A stretch of 64,000 bases of DNA, from NCBI GenBank assembly GCA_030607875.1, contig JAUWJD010000006.1, forward strand, positions 1 through 64,000, in the 5' to 3' direction. Both the position numbers and the translations under genes were made by a program. Position 1 is the stretch's first letter. Each line of letters opens with the position of its first letter. The DNA is from Chloroflexota bacterium. Lineage in GTDB: Bacteria; Chloroflexota; Anaerolineae; UBA2200. This document shows, piece after piece, positions 18,124 through 29,015 of the stretch. Under the pieces are notes generated by a model, which did no database searches, was not told where the DNA came from, and saw only the letters and a list, made by a program, of their open reading frames with translations.

Positions 18124-21000
18124 ATGAAACATGATCTGTCTTTTCTCACCATGGCGGCAGCGTGGGTCAGACAACTCTGCAGAGACCGCAGGGTTCGTTT
18201 GCTCGCAGTGAGTCTGTCCCTGTTCGCCGCACTGCTTCTTCTGACAGGCTGGGTACTGCCTTTGTCAGACTTTGCCGATGCCACTTTCCTCGGCGAGGAC
18301 ATATACGACTACGCAGGGAACCAGACTGCGATAATAGGGGACGTGAACGGCGATGGCTACGACGACTTTCTCATCGGCGCCCGGAACGCCCGCATCACCG
18401 GGATCCAGACCGGAGGCGCTTACCTCTTCCTGGGCCGGCCAGCAGCCGATTGGGGCACTGGCTTCGCTATCACCCAGGCCGATGCGTCCTTCGGCGGCGA
18501 AGGTTATCTAGATAATGCTGGGCGTGACGTAGCCGGCGCTGGGGACGTGAATGGCGATGGGTACGATGACTTCCTCATCGGCGCCTTCAGCTACGACGCG
18601 CCCGGAGCTATCACCGAGACAGGCAAAGTGTACCTCTTCCTGGGTCGGCAGGCGGCGGACTGGGGCCGGGGCTTAAACCTGGCAGACGCCGACGCCTCAT
18701 TCGTTGGAGAGGCTGCCTATGATTGGGCTGGCGGCGCCGTGGCTGGTGTGGGAGACGTGAATGGCGATGGCTACGATGACTTCCTGGTCGGCGCGTACGG
18801 CAGCGATGAGCGCGCCGACGCTGCCGGCAAAACCTACCTCTTCCTGGGCCGCCAGGACGTTGCCTGGGGGCAGAACGCAAGCCTGGCGAACGCCGATGCA
18901 ACCTTCTTAGGCGAAGCAGGCGGCGACAACGCTGGAGCTGCCGTAGCAGGTGCGGGAGACGTGAACGGCGATGGCTACGATGATTTTCTTATCGGTGCCT
19001 ACGGGAGTGCCGATGTCGCTGTAACTGCCGGGGAGGCTTACCTGATGCTGGGCCGTGCCGCCGGAGATTGGGGCCAAGGCTTCAACCTGGCCGACGCGGA
19101 CGCCGCCTTCCTCGGCGAGTCGAGTGGCGACCATGCTGGCATAACTGTGGCTGGCGCAGGCGACGTGGATGGCGATGGGCTGGCCGACTTTCTCATTGGT
19201 GCCGTCAACAACGATGAGAGCGGTGCCAGCGCTGGACAGGTCTATCTCATCCTCGGCGACAATGGGGCCAGTTGGGGCACGAGCTTTGGCCTCGCGAATG
19301 CCGACGCCTCCTTTCGAGGGGCACACGTCGCGGACTCGTTGGGCACCGCCCTCTCTGGCGCTGGCGACGTGAACCGCGATGGCTATGATGACTTCCTTAT
19401 CGGCGCCGATCACTACGATGCCTTCCAGGCTCTTACCGACAGCGGGACGGCCTATCTCCTGGTGGGCAAGCCCAGTGGCTGGCACATGGACACCGACCTG
19501 GCCGATGCGGAGACAGCCAACGACATCTTGGCCTTTGACGGCGAGGCGCCAGGTGATCAGGCGGGCTCTGCTGTAGCTGGGGGCGGTGACATCAACGGTG
19601 ATGGCTTTGCTGATTTTCTGGTGGGTGCGCCCTGGAATGACGAACATGGCGACCGTGCTGGCAAAGTCTATCTCGTCCTGGGAAGAGGGCTGATCCTCCT
19701 GGACAAGGCCGCCCATGCAGACGTGGTGCCCCCGGGCGGGCGCATCACCTACACACTGCATTACTCCAACAGCGACCTTGGGGACGTGCCAGTGGTACGT
19801 ATCTTCGACCGTATCCCGGCCCACACAAGCTACATCCGCTGCTCTGGCGGCATCACCTGCAGTCGCCAAGGGCCGTTGGTCACCTGGTTCCTGGGCACTG
19901 TCGTCTCGCAGACCAGCGGCACAGTGCAAATGGTGGTCCGGGTATCCCCGGCTGTATCCCTGGGGACAGTTATCACTAACACTGCCTGGGTCACCGCACC
20001 TAGTCGGATCGACCCCGTCTTCAGCCACGCAGTCGTCACAATAGGTGTGGCCGAGGCAACTCCCACCCCTACGCCAACATCACCCCGGACGCCGGCGCCC
20101 ACTGTGACGCGTACCAGGACACGGACATCGACGCCCACTCCGACTTCCACTCCGACGGGGTGTGTTCCCTCTCTAATCTCACCTGAGGAAGGCGCGGTGC
20201 TGGACAATGGGCGGACGGACGGGCAGGACTATATGATCTGGGACTTTGACTGGTCGGACTGCCCCGGAGCCACCGCCTATCACCTGTATGTGATAGGGCC
20301 CACCGCAACGACCCCGCTGATCGACGAGGATACGCTTGTCAGCTCATTCTACCATTACGTGGGCAACGTCTCCACCAGCGGCGCGTATCGGTTCAACTGG
20401 ACCTGGAAGGTAAGGGCACAGGCGGACGGGCAGTGGGGACCTTGGTCAGAAACAAGATCGTTTGACGTTGAGCCAGTAGATACTGACCCTCCCACCTACT
20501 GGACGGTGTACCTGCCCATTGTGCTCAAGGACGCGATGCCCCTGCCACAACCCGCCGCGACGCCGACGCCTACTGCCACCTCTGTCGAAATGGCGTTTGA
20601 CGACGGCACTGCCGAGTCCTACCAGTCCTGGGAGGTGGGTAAGGGCTTTGCCGTGTCCTATGCCTCCCCTGGGGAAGGACACCGTCTGTTGGGGGTTCGG
20701 CTCTATTTGCTCAACCCAGCACCGATCCAGGTGCACGTCTGGGACAAGGAGCCGTATGATATGATCACGCCGTTCACCGCTAATCCCCCCTCAGATGGTT
20801 GGTTTGACGTGGATCTGTCAGCGCAGAACGTCATCCTGGATCGTCACAAGTTCTACGTGGGTTTTACCTACCTGACAGACTACCAGCCCGACATCGGCGT
20901 GGACACCGATGCCCCTTACGGCTACAGCTATGAGATAGTGGGGATGAATCTTGAGCATAGGCCGAACATGGACTATATGATCCGCGCCGTCGTGCAGTAA
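18124..21000 (+). CDS. Large secreted FG-GAP (integrin-alpha-like) protein with DUF11-like and Thr/Pro linker regions
   Basis: Repeats DVNGDGYDDFLIGAxxxxxxxxxxGxxYLFLG; TPTPTPTSPRTPAPTVTRT linker; VYLPIVLKD motif. Confidence 0.93.
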   Translation: MKHDLSFLTMAAAWVRQLCRDRRVRLLAVSLSLFAALLLLTGWVLPLSDFADATFLGEDIYDYAGNQTAIIGDVNGDGYDDFLIGARNARITGIQTGGAYLFLGRPAADWGTGFAITQADASFGGEGYLDNAGRDVAGAGDVNGDGYDDFLIGAFSYDAPGAITETGKVYLFLGRQAADWGRGLNLADADASFVGEAAYDWAGGAVAGVGDVNGDGYDDFLVGAYGSDERADAAGKTYLFLGRQDVAWGQNASLANADATFLGEAGGDNAGAAVAGAGDVNGDGYDDFLIGAYGSADVAVTAGEAYLMLGRAAGDWGQGFNLADADAAFLGESSGDHAGITVAGAGDVDGDGLADFLIGAVNNDESGASAGQVYLILGDNGASWGTSFGLANADASFRGAHVADSLGTALSGAGDVNRDGYDDFLIGADHYDAFQALTDSGTAYLLVGKPSGWHMDTDLADAETANDILAFDGEAPGDQAGSAVAGGGDINGDGFADFLVGAPWNDEHGDRAGKVYLVLGRGLILLDKAAHADVVPPGGRITYTLHYSNSDLGDVPVVRIFDRIPAHTSYIRCSGGITCSRQGPLVTWFLGTVVSQTSGTVQMVVRVSPAVSLGTVITNTAWVTAPSRIDPVFSHAVVTIGVAEATPTPTPTSPRTPAPTVTRTRTRTSTPTPTSTPTGCVPSLISPEEGAVLDNGRTDGQDYMIWDFDWSDCPGATAYHLYVIGPTATTPLIDEDTLVSSFYHYVGNVSTSGAYRFNWTWKVRAQADGQWGPWSETRSFDVEPVDTDPPTYWTVYLPIVLKDAMPLPQPAATPTPTATSVEMAFDDGTAESYQSWEVGKGFAVSYASPGEGHRLLGVRLYLLNPAPIQVHVWDKEPYDMITPFTANPPSDGWFDVDLSAQNVILDRHKFYVGFTYLTDYQPDIGVDTDAPYGYSYEIVGMNLEHRPNMDYMIRAVVQ

Positions 21001-21013
21001 TCCAGACGACAGA

Positions 21014-21049
21014 GCCTCCCGCAGGTTGCTTGGACAATCTGCGGGAGGC
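21014..21049 (+). terminator. Hairpin terminator after the FG-GAP gene
   Basis: GCCTCCCGCAG-GTTGCTTGGACAAT-CTGCGGGAGGC perfect 11-bp stem. Confidence 0.7.
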
Positions 21050-21151
21050 CTTTGAGAGCACGCGAATTTCACGAATCGAAACGCATCGCACGAAGAACTG
21101 ATAGTAGATGTTCGTGCTATTCGGCTTCTGTTTGTGTAATTCGTGTACGGT

Positions 21152-22354
21152 TTACTTGTGCAGCTTCTTCTTGAACTGTTCGGTCAGCGCTGGGACAACC
21201 TGGAAGAGGTCGCCGACGATACCGTAGTTGGCCACGGTGAAGATGGGCGCTTCGGGATCCTTATTGATGGCCACAATGACCTTGGCAGTGCTCATGCCCG
21301 CCAGATGCTGTACTGCCCCGGAAATGCCGCAGGCGATGTACAGATCAGGGCGCACCGTGCGCCCGGTCTGGCCCACCTGGTGTGCGTAGGGAATCCAGCC
21401 GGCGTCTACCGCGGCACGTGAAGCGCCGAGCGCTCCGCCCAACACCTCGGCCAACTTGCGGACGGGATCAAACCCTTCTGGACCTCCCACGCCGCGCCCG
21501 CCGGAGACGATGATCTTGGCGTCGGCCAGGTTGACTTCGCCCTGCTCCATGATAAAGTCTACCACCTTGGCTGCAACTTCGTCTTCGCCCATGGCGGGCT
21601 GGACGGGGACAATCTGCCCCTGGCGGGTTTCGTCCGCAACAGGCATTTCAAAGACCCGATGACGCACCGTAGCCATCTGCGGCCGGTAGTTGGGGCAGAT
21701 GATTGTGGCCATGATGTTGCCACCGAACGCCGGACGAGTCTGCCGCAGCAAGTTGGTCTCTGGATCGATGTCCAGCCCAGTGCAGTCGGCGGTTAGGCCG
21801 GTGTAGAGTTCGGTAGCCACAGACCCGGCCAGGTCACGGCCCCGCGAGCTGGCTCCCAGCAAAAAGATCTCCGGTTTGTACTGGCGCACAAGGGCCACGA
21901 GCATGGCAGCGTAGGGCCGCGTGCGGTAGACCGCCAGGCTGGGGTCATCCACCCAGAAGACACGATCCGCACCATAGGCGACGGCCTGCTTGGCGATGTG
22001 TTCCACATTGTGGCCCAGGAGACATGCCGTCAGTGTCGTTCCGCGCTGGTCGGCCAGCTTGCGACCTTCGCCAACCATCTCCCAGGAAATGCTGGCCGCC
22101 TCCCCCTGGAACTGCTCCACCCAGACCCACAGGCCCTGATAGGCCTCGAGACCTTCAGCAGGCGCTTCCGGGCGCTCAGGCAGGCTCAGTGCATCCACCG
22201 GGCAGACGTCCAGGCAAGCGCCGCAGGCGGTGCACGTCTCATCCACTTCGGCAATGTCTTCCACCAGCGTCAGCGAGCCAAAGGGGCAGACGTCGATACA
22301 GGCTCCGCAGCCGGTGCATTCTTCTCCGTTGATTTCCAGCAATGCCACGTCCAC
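21152..22354 (-). CDS. etfA: Electron transfer flavoprotein alpha subunit with N-terminal 2x[4Fe-4S] ferredoxin domain
   Basis: [14 protein letters not shown]...[16 protein letters not shown] then EtfA core; [53 protein letters not shown]. Confidence 0.95.
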   Translation of the reverse strand: MDVALLEINGEECTGCGACIDVCPFGSLTLVEDIAEVDETCTACGACLDVCPVDALSLPERPEAPAEGLEAYQGLWVWVEQFQGEAASISWEMVGEGRKLADQRGTTLTACLLGHNVEHIAKQAVAYGADRVFWVDDPSLAVYRTRPYAAMLVALVRQYKPEIFLLGASSRGRDLAGSVATELYTGLTADCTGLDIDPETNLLRQTRPAFGGNIMATIICPNYRPQMATVRHRVFEMPVADETRQGQIVPVQPAMGEDEVAAKVVDFIMEQGEVNLADAKIIVSGGRGVGGPEGFDPVRKLAEVLGGALGASRAAVDAGWIPYAHQVGQTGRTVRPDLYIACGISGAVQHLAGMSTAKVIVAINKDPEAPIFTVANYGIVGDLFQVVPALTEQFKKKLHK

Positions 22355-22358
22355 CCTC

Positions 22359-23159
22359 CTAGATCACTTTCTCGGCCAGGAGCTTGTCGGCCAGAATGCC
22401 CGCCGCATCATCCATGCTGTCGGCCTCGATCAGATCCACCGTGCCTTCCCGTCTGGGAGGGCCGAAAACGCGCACCACCTGGGTGGGGCTGCCATTCAGT
22501 CCACACCGGTCAGGGTCTGCACCAGGCAGGTCTGCGACAGTCCAGACCGGAATCTGCATTCTCGTCGCACGGCGGATGCCCATGAAGGTAGGATAGCGCG
22601 GTTGGTTGATGTCCTTGACCACAGTGAGCAATGCTGGCAAGAAGGTCTCGACCACCTCCCGCCCTTCCTCCAACAAGCGCTCGACGACGACGGTGCGGGC
22701 CTCCGGATCCAGCTTGCGGATCTTGAAAACGTAGGTGAGCTGGGAGATGTCCAACTGCCGCGCAATTCCAGGCCCCACCTGCCCGGTGTCGCCATCAATG
22801 GCCTGCTTGCCGCAGAGGATGATGTCAAATTCTCCGAGCTTCTTGATGGCGTGAGAGAGGGTGTAGGCTGTGGCCCAGGTATCGGATCCGGCAAAGGCAC
22901 GGTCCGATAGCAGGATTGCTTCATCGGCACCCATGGCCACCGCTTCTTTGAGGGCTTCCATGGCCTGCGGTGGCCCCATGGAAATCACGGTGACCTTGCC
23001 GCCGAACTGCTCTTTCAGGCACAGCCCTTCTTCGATGGCATAGGTGTCAAAGGGATTGATAATGCTGGGGACGCCTTCGCGGATGAGGGTGCCGGTCTCG
23101 GGGTTGATCTTGACCTCAGTGGTATCCGGCACCTGCTTGATGCAAACGATGATGTTCAA
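22359..23159 (-). CDS. etfB: Electron transfer flavoprotein beta subunit (TTG start with GGAGG RBS)
   Basis: MNIIVCIKQVPDTTEVKINPETGTLIREGVPSIINPFDTYAIEEGL..GKQAIDGDTGQVGPGIARQL. Confidence 0.95.
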   Translation of the reverse strand: MNIIVCIKQVPDTTEVKINPETGTLIREGVPSIINPFDTYAIEEGLCLKEQFGGKVTVISMGPPQAMEALKEAVAMGADEAILLSDRAFAGSDTWATAYTLSHAIKKLGEFDIILCGKQAIDGDTGQVGPGIARQLDISQLTYVFKIRKLDPEARTVVVERLLEEGREVVETFLPALLTVVKDINQPRYPTFMGIRRATRMQIPVWTVADLPGADPDRCGLNGSPTQVVRVFGPPRREGTVDLIEADSMDDAAGILADKLLAEKVI

Positions 23160-23313
23160 TGCCAGACCTCCTTGTCTATGGATGTGCAGAGTGTTATGCG
23201 CGAACACCGAAGGCGATTATAACACCAAACGAGCGTACTCGCAACTGCACAACCAACCCTGGCAGCAAAAAGGACAGGCGAAGGAGAAGCTCCGCCTGTC
23301 CCGGATACAAATA

Positions 23314-24534
23314 CTAGCTCTCGCTCTGCCACTCATCGGGGTCATAAGCGGGCAGCTCACAGCGCAGTGGCCTGTCCTGACGGTAACCCAGCGCGTACTG
23401 CGCCTGCATCAGTTGGTGTATCTCGCGGCTGCCCTCGTAGATGACTGCACCTCTGGCATTGCGCATGTAGCGCTCAACATCGTACTCGTCCGAGTAACCG
23501 TAAGCGCCGTGGATCTGTATCGCATCTGAAGCAGACTCGAAAGCCGCATCGCAGTTGATCCACTTGGCGACGGAAGTCTCCCGCGTGTTGCGTTTGCCCT
23601 GGTTCTTTAGCCAGCCTGCCTTGTAGCTCAGCAGCCGCCCAGCATCTCGCCGCGCCACCATCTTGGCAATCATGAGTTGGATCAGTTGAGGCTTGCCAAT
23701 AGGAACGCCGAAAGTGTGACGCTCGTTGGCATAGCGCACAGACGCCTCGATGCAAGCGTCAATCAGCCCCACTGCACCAGCGCCGACCGTATAGCGCCCA
23801 CCGTCCAGCGCGCTCATGGCGATTTTGAACCCTTCGTCCTCGTGCCCCACCAAGTTCTCAGCCGGCACAATGCAGTCGCTGAGGGTGATGCTGCCGGTAT
23901 TGCCAGCGCGCACGCCGAGCTTGCCGTGGATTGTGCCCGTCTCGATGCCGGGGAAGCTGCGCTCAACAATAAATGCCGAAATGCCACGGTGATTGCGCTG
24001 TTTCTTCTTTTCCATGTCCGTCCAGGCGAAGATGATAAAGCTGTCAGCTACATCGGCCAGCGAGATCCACATCTTCTCGCCGTTGAGCACATAGTGGTTG
24101 CCTTCCTTGCGAGCCGTCGTCTGCAGCGCCACTGGATCGGAACCAGCGTTTGGTTCGGTTAGTCCGTACGTGGCGATCTTTTGCCCCATCGCTTGCGGCA
24201 CGAGGTACTTTTGCTTCTGCTCTTCCGTGCCCCACTGCAGTAAACTGAGACAATTCAGGCCGATGTGCACGGACATCACCACGCGGGCCGAAGTGTCCAC
24301 CCGCTCCAGCTCTTCGCAGGCGATGGCCAGGGAGATGTAATCCATACCTGCTCCGCCGTACTTGACCGGGATGCAGATGCCGAGGATGCCAAGCTGACCC
24401 ATCTTGGTGAGCACGCCATGGTCAAACTCTTGGTTGCGATCTTGCTCCTTGATATCCGGGGCGATCTCCTTCTCTGCAAAATCGCGCACCATCTTGCGCA
24501 CCATTTGGTGCTCTTCGGTTAATGCAAAATCCAT
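23314..24534 (-). CDS. Acyl-CoA dehydrogenase
   Basis: [26 protein letters not shown]...[19 protein letters not shown]...[36 protein letters not shown]. Confidence 0.96.
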   Translation of the reverse strand: MDFALTEEHQMVRKMVRDFAEKEIAPDIKEQDRNQEFDHGVLTKMGQLGILGICIPVKYGGAGMDYISLAIACEELERVDTSARVVMSVHIGLNCLSLLQWGTEEQKQKYLVPQAMGQKIATYGLTEPNAGSDPVALQTTARKEGNHYVLNGEKMWISLADVADSFIIFAWTDMEKKKQRNHRGISAFIVERSFPGIETGTIHGKLGVRAGNTGSITLSDCIVPAENLVGHEDEGFKIAMSALDGGRYTVGAGAVGLIDACIEASVRYANERHTFGVPIGKPQLIQLMIAKMVARRDAGRLLSYKAGWLKNQGKRNTRETSVAKWINCDAAFESASDAIQIHGAYGYSDEYDVERYMRNARGAVIYEGSREIHQLMQAQYALGYRQDRPLRCELPAYDPDEWQSES

Positions 24535-24592
24535 CTCTCCTCCTTTGGGAATGGCGCCATCCCTGGCTTGATCACGTATTGGGGACAAGACG

Positions 24593-24621
24593 ATTATACT
24601 ACAGGCATGTCAGCCAGCCAA
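24593..24621 (-). promoter_or_regulatory. sigma70-like promoter for ACAD-etfBA (TTGGCT-17-TATAAT)
   Basis: -10 complement ATTATA at 24593-24598; -35 complement AGCCAA at 24616-24621. Confidence 0.5.
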
Positions 24622-24787
24622 TTTTGTGTACACGAATCACACGAAGAAGCTGTAGCTTGACATTTGTAGCATGCGCCTACCGTCCTCGCCAGCCATCTGT
24701 GGCTCGACAGGTGGGGCACAGATGAAGACGCGCTGGGCGCAGAATCTGAGGCCCACAGTTGGCGCATTCAGCGCGGGCATGGAAAGA

Positions 24788-24811
24788 AAGGCTGTCACTC
24801 ATGACAGCCTT
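24788..24811. terminator. Perfect 10-bp hairpin AAGGCTGTCA-CTCA-TGACAGCCTT
   Basis: Inverted repeat downstream of the GH13 gene on the minus strand. Confidence 0.6.
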
Positions 24812-24867
24812 GTGCCCGCCTGCGAAAGCAGGCTGAACAATGACTGTTGACGCAGTACTCTGTAAGT

Positions 24868-24905
24868 AGCGAGTGATCATCCCCGACGGGCAGGTGTATT
24901 CTTTC
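24868..24905 (-). repeat. ComM/YifB-derived fragment A1, overlapping the GH13 3' end
   Basis: Minus: GAAAGAATACACCTGCCCGTCGGGGATGATCACTCGCTAC = KEYTCPSGMITRY; compare A2 [13 protein letters not shown]. Confidence 0.78.
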
Positions 24906-27900
24906 GAACCAACCTCAGCAACTCCTCCACTTGATAGCCAGATTCCTCTTCGGCCTGGCGCAATTGCTGGACGACCTCGTAAGAAGCGAGGGCCTCTTCC
25001 CCTACCTCGGCTGCCGGGCGAAACGCAGCCGTATGGATTACTGCCACCAACAGCAGCCACCACAACAACTGCTCAAAGGCTTCGTTGTTGAACCACAGCA
25101 CATCCTGGTAGCGATTGATCTGCAGGAACTGCTGCACATCATCGTCTTTGAGCAAGGTCTCCAGAATTGGGTAGGCTCGCGCCCGACCATCGGGCGCCTC
25201 CGCGGCAAACCAGCGCTGGTGGCTGGTGAGCAGTTTGATCACTCCCACCGCCTGCCAGGCCTTTGACTCGTCCAATCCCAAGTCCTGCAACGCACCAGCG
25301 AGAACCTTCCCCAGCAGCCACTCGTCGATCCAACTGCGGCTTTGTCCCTCAAAGCCCGCCTCCCCAACAATCTTGCCCAGGGAATGGACGGACCACCAAC
25401 CCAAGAGGCAGCCCCAGGTGAACCAATCGGCGTTCAAATCCGCAGAAAGGTATTCTGCAATGGCCTTGTACTCTTTGGACTTGGACCAGGGGGCGCGACT
25501 TTCCAGAAGGGGCAACTGCAACAACGCTTCCAATTCCCGTTGCATCTCCAACGCCAGGGCTGCGTGGTCCGCGGTCGCAGCGGTAAACTGCCCGATCTCT
25601 TGCAGCAGGTGGAGGGTTTTCTGCTCCACTTCCTGCAGAAGGGCCGCGTCCAATCGCTCAGCGGGGTCGGTGAGGCGGGCGTCCATCAGCCGGCGGAACA
25701 TGGCGGCGTTGACCAATTCCATGAACGCTTGATGGATGGGCCGCAAGAAAGTCTCCTTGAGGGCTTGGTCGATGCTCGGCACGCCACGCCCGTCGAGGTA
25801 GGCTGCCAGGTGGGCATAGTGGTGCCACACGTTGTCCTGCACCTGGCGGAAATCGAGAAAGACGTGACGCTTGTAGGCGTCCAACTCGACGTAAAGGCCC
25901 TTTTCATGCAGTTCTCTGTTGCTGCGAATGTATTCCAGCCCGTTGACGTGATCGCGGAAGATGCAGAAATAATCGTCCTGGTTGTGCAGTCCCAGGCCCT
26001 CGCCCAGGCTCTTTTGCACTAGGACGCGTTCGCCGTCGCCTTCGGTCTTTACCGAGTAGGCTGCCGAGGTGCGTATCCAACCCTGCGCGGTGGCGTATTT
26101 GTTGTGATACACTACCAGCGCGCGTTCGTCACCGACGCGGTTGGAATAGGCGAACACGTCTTCGTTGACGTGCCCTTCGGGCGTGTAGAAATCGTACAGC
26201 AAGAAATTGTTCACTTCGGCAAACAGGTACCGATGGTGCAACAGTGGGAAGATCTCCCGCTCATGACGTCGAAGCAGGTCTTGGTCCGGCTGCTCATCCC
26301 AGTAGGCGCGCCGGTATTCCATGCCATACTTCTCGGCAAAGCCTTCGATCTGACCATGGCCGAACATGGGCAATCCGGGCATGGTCATCATCATGGTGCA
26401 GACACCAAAGTACTTGTCGCCTTTGCCAAACTGGGCTACGGCGGTTTCTTCGTCGGGGTTGTTCATGAAATTGACAAAGCGTTTCAGAATTTCGGGGTCG
26501 AATTGCAGCACGTTCTTGATGGTGGTGCGATACTTGGCATTGTCCTCGGCCTTGAGCATGTGCATGAACGCGCTGTTATAGACGCGATGCATGCCCAGCG
26601 TGCGCACAAAGTAACCTTCCATCAGCCAGAAAGCTTCGGCCAGCAGGAGGGTATCGGGCGCTTCTTGCGCCACGCGGTCCACCACCTCGCGCCAGAACTC
26701 CTGGGGCATGGCCGCGTCGAACTGGGCCTTGGTCAACCCGTGCTCGGCCCGCGTGGGGATGTCCCCTCCGGTGCCGGGCTCCGGGAACCACAGGCGCTGG
26801 TAGTGCTTTTTGCTCAGCGTCATGGCCGCGTCAAAGCGGATGATCGGGAAGTTACGCGCCACGTGCAGGATGGTCTGGATCACCGCCTCGCGCACCTCGG
26901 GATTGAGATAGTTCAACTGGGCGGTGTCGTTCCAGGGCATGCTGGTGCCGTCGTTGCCGTGGTAGACGTATTTCTCGCTGCCCGTCCAGCGATCCACCCG
27001 CTTAAAGACCACGGCCGCGTCGCTGCGCGTGTAGTAGTGATCCTCTACAAAGATGCCCACGCGTTCGTCCCAGGAGAGGGCTGGCCCGCCAAAGGTGTGC
27101 GAAGGGTAAGGACTGTGGTCCAGCGAGATGAACCAGTCCGGGTGCTCGATCACCCATCGGCCATCGATGCCCACGTGGTTGGGGACCATATCACCGGCCA
27201 TGCGAATGCCCCGCTGCCAGGCCCGCGCTTTCAAGTCCTGAAAGGCCGCTTCGCCGCCCAGGTCGTCGGCGATTTGATAGTCGTACAGCGAGTAGGCCGA
27301 AGCCACCGCTTCGGGGTTGCCGCACAGTTGCTTGATGCGCTGAGAGGCCTTGCTGCGCTGCCACACGCCAATGAGCCACAAACCGGTAAAGCCCCAGCGG
27401 CCCAGAGTGTCCAGCTCCTCGTCGGGGATCTGATCCAGGCGAGTGATCGACCGCCGGTATTTCTTGGAGAGCTGATCCAGCCACACGTAAGTGCTCTTGG
27501 CCATCAGCACCACGCGGGGCATCCAGTCGCGATCGAGACTGTAGCGCTCTGCCTCCGTCTCCAGCTCAGCAAACTCGTACGGCCTCGCGGGGCCGGGGCC
27601 CATGAAGCGCATCTTCTCCTCTTCGCGGATCAGGTCCAGCCCGCCAAGCAGGCGGTAGAGGTACCGTCCAAGCAGCGCCCCCCATTTCTCGCGGATGTAT
27701 TCCAACTGGCCGGAGAGGGAATGTGGCACCTCAATGGCGGGATCGCGCAGCATGTCCACCAGATGCTGGTCTTTAGGGCCAAAGGTGGGCTGGGTCTCGA
27801 AAAAGTCACCAAGAGCGGCGATGATTTGGCGGTAGGCTGTTTCCTTCTCCAGCGCCGTGTCGTCGAACAACTCCAGGAAAGGTGAAAAGGCCAGGTTCTT

Positions 27901-28386
27901 GTTGGCCAGCCAGAGCATCATCATCTCTTCCAGCACGATCTGGCGATGGGGCACGCCAGCCGTTTCGCCTTCCAGGTAGGCCTCGAGTCCAATCTCGCGC
28001 CGATAGACAGCCAGTGGGGGAAACTCGTCCGCGAATCGGCGCAGGGTTTCGTCCACTGCCTCCTGACCGAATCTCTCCACCAGCCAGTCCATGGCCTGCT
28101 CCATAACCTGGGGGGTCTTCTGCTCGCGGTACAGGCCCACGACATAGTGCAAGATTTCGTCAATCAGCCCCATGGCATTGATCTGGCCAGCCTTGACAGA
28201 TTGCTCGGGGAAGCGAACCAGGTCGCGCTTCTCGTTCATCTTTTTCGCGAACAGCCGCGCGCCGTGAAAGTTGGCCAGGATAACGTTCCCGCTGAGAGAG
28301 AACAGTGCTTGGTCAAATTGGTAGAGATCCCGCGCTTCCCGGGAAACGTGAAACTCCATTGTGACTTGGTCTGTTCGCTGCATCAC
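24877..28386 (-). CDS. Large alpha-amylase family (GH13-like) glycoside hydrolase
   Basis: 1169 aa; GFTGLWLIGVW, MAGDMVPNHVGID, IIRFDAAMTLSKKHY, LLLAEAFWLMEGYF conserved-region motifs. Confidence 0.88.
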   Translation of the reverse strand: MMQRTDQVTMEFHVSREARDLYQFDQALFSLSGNVILANFHGARLFAKKMNEKRDLVRFPEQSVKAGQINAMGLIDEILHYVVGLYREQKTPQVMEQAMDWLVERFGQEAVDETLRRFADEFPPLAVYRREIGLEAYLEGETAGVPHRQIVLEEMMMLWLANKNLAFSPFLELFDDTALEKETAYRQIIAALGDFFETQPTFGPKDQHLVDMLRDPAIEVPHSLSGQLEYIREKWGALLGRYLYRLLGGLDLIREEEKMRFMGPGPARPYEFAELETEAERYSLDRDWMPRVVLMAKSTYVWLDQLSKKYRRSITRLDQIPDEELDTLGRWGFTGLWLIGVWQRSKASQRIKQLCGNPEAVASAYSLYDYQIADDLGGEAAFQDLKARAWQRGIRMAGDMVPNHVGIDGRWVIEHPDWFISLDHSPYPSHTFGGPALSWDERVGIFVEDHYYTRSDAAVVFKRVDRWTGSEKYVYHGNDGTSMPWNDTAQLNYLNPEVREAVIQTILHVARNFPIIRFDAAMTLSKKHYQRLWFPEPGTGGDIPTRAEHGLTKAQFDAAMPQEFWREVVDRVAQEAPDTLLLAEAFWLMEGYFVRTLGMHRVYNSAFMHMLKAEDNAKYRTTIKNVLQFDPEILKRFVNFMNNPDEETAVAQFGKGDKYFGVCTMMMTMPGLPMFGHGQIEGFAEKYGMEYRRAYWDEQPDQDLLRRHEREIFPLLHHRYLFAEVNNFLLYDFYTPEGHVNEDVFAYSNRVGDERALVVYHNKYATAQGWIRTSAAYSVKTEGDGERVLVQKSLGEGLGLHNQDDYFCIFRDHVNGLEYIRSNRELHEKGLYVELDAYKRHVFLDFRQVQDNVWHHYAHLAAYLDGRGVPSIDQALKETFLRPIHQAFMELVNAAMFRRLMDARLTDPAERLDAALLQEVEQKTLHLLQEIGQFTAATADHAALALEMQRELEALLQLPLLESRAPWSKSKEYKAIAEYLSADLNADWFTWGCLLGWWSVHSLGKIVGEAGFEGQSRSWIDEWLLGKVLAGALQDLGLDESKAWQAVGVIKLLTSHQRWFAAEAPDGRARAYPILETLLKDDDVQQFLQINRYQDVLWFNNEAFEQLLWWLLLVAVIHTAAFRPAAEVGEEALASYEVVQQLRQAEEESGYQVEELLRLVRKNTPARRG

Positions 28387-28574
28387 ATTCTCCTCTCCCC
28401 TCGCGTGAATAGAGCGGGATGCCCTTTTTGGGCATATTCCTCAGCAGCCCTGGCGGCATCCGACCAACCAGCGTAGAAGGGATAGCGGCCATCGTGTTCA
28501 GGGGATATTATACACCAGGAAAGCCAGGTGATCGAACCGGCGCCGACCGATGTACTCAGGCAAAGAAAAGTCCG

Positions 28575-28765
28575 ATGAATGGAGTGGATGTCGACCCCAC
28601 AGGGAGGCTTCGTGCTGCGGTCCAGCAGCGGGCCGGGGCCTGTCCTGAACGGAGTGAAGGAACACGCTTGCGGTAGCGGGTGATCATGCTCGGCGAGCAG
28701 GTGCACTCTTTCAACAGGTCGCCGAAGTAGCCGCACGGACAGGGATTCATGGCTGCCACGAGCAT
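28575..28765 (-). repeat. ComM/YifB-derived fragment A2 (best-preserved A-type copy)
   Basis: Minus: [34 protein letters not shown] + insert + GPLLDR + 21-bp insert + (V/I)DIHS. Confidence 0.9.
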
Positions 28766-29015
28766 GAGGTAGGTAGCACATCGCTATTTGACGCATCAGG
28801 GAAAACTGACACGCCGCTCTAGCTGGATCGTCAGATCCGGCTGCTTGAACGGTGGACCTGGCGAGCTGCCAGGGGCGATACGTGCTGCTGTTCGCGCAAT
28901 GCGCGATTTCGCCTGGAAGACTATTGATCATCGAGTCTCGGGGCAAAAAGGGAAAGATCCGGTGTGGTTGTACTCCATCTGCCATCTACCTGTCACCATT
29001 CTGCCGCAAATCTCC

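Noticed and set aside
18907-20028. 373-aa minus-strand ORF
   Set aside because: Antisense shadow of FG-GAP repeats.
26104-27885. 593-aa plus-strand ORF
   Set aside because: Lies fully antisense to the recognised GH13 gene; His/Val-rich shadow ORF typical of GC-rich coding DNA, no recognised motif.
28383-28985. 200-aa minus-strand ORF as a gene
   Set aside because: Mixture of frames over repeat A2; the ComM motifs are in another frame with insertions.
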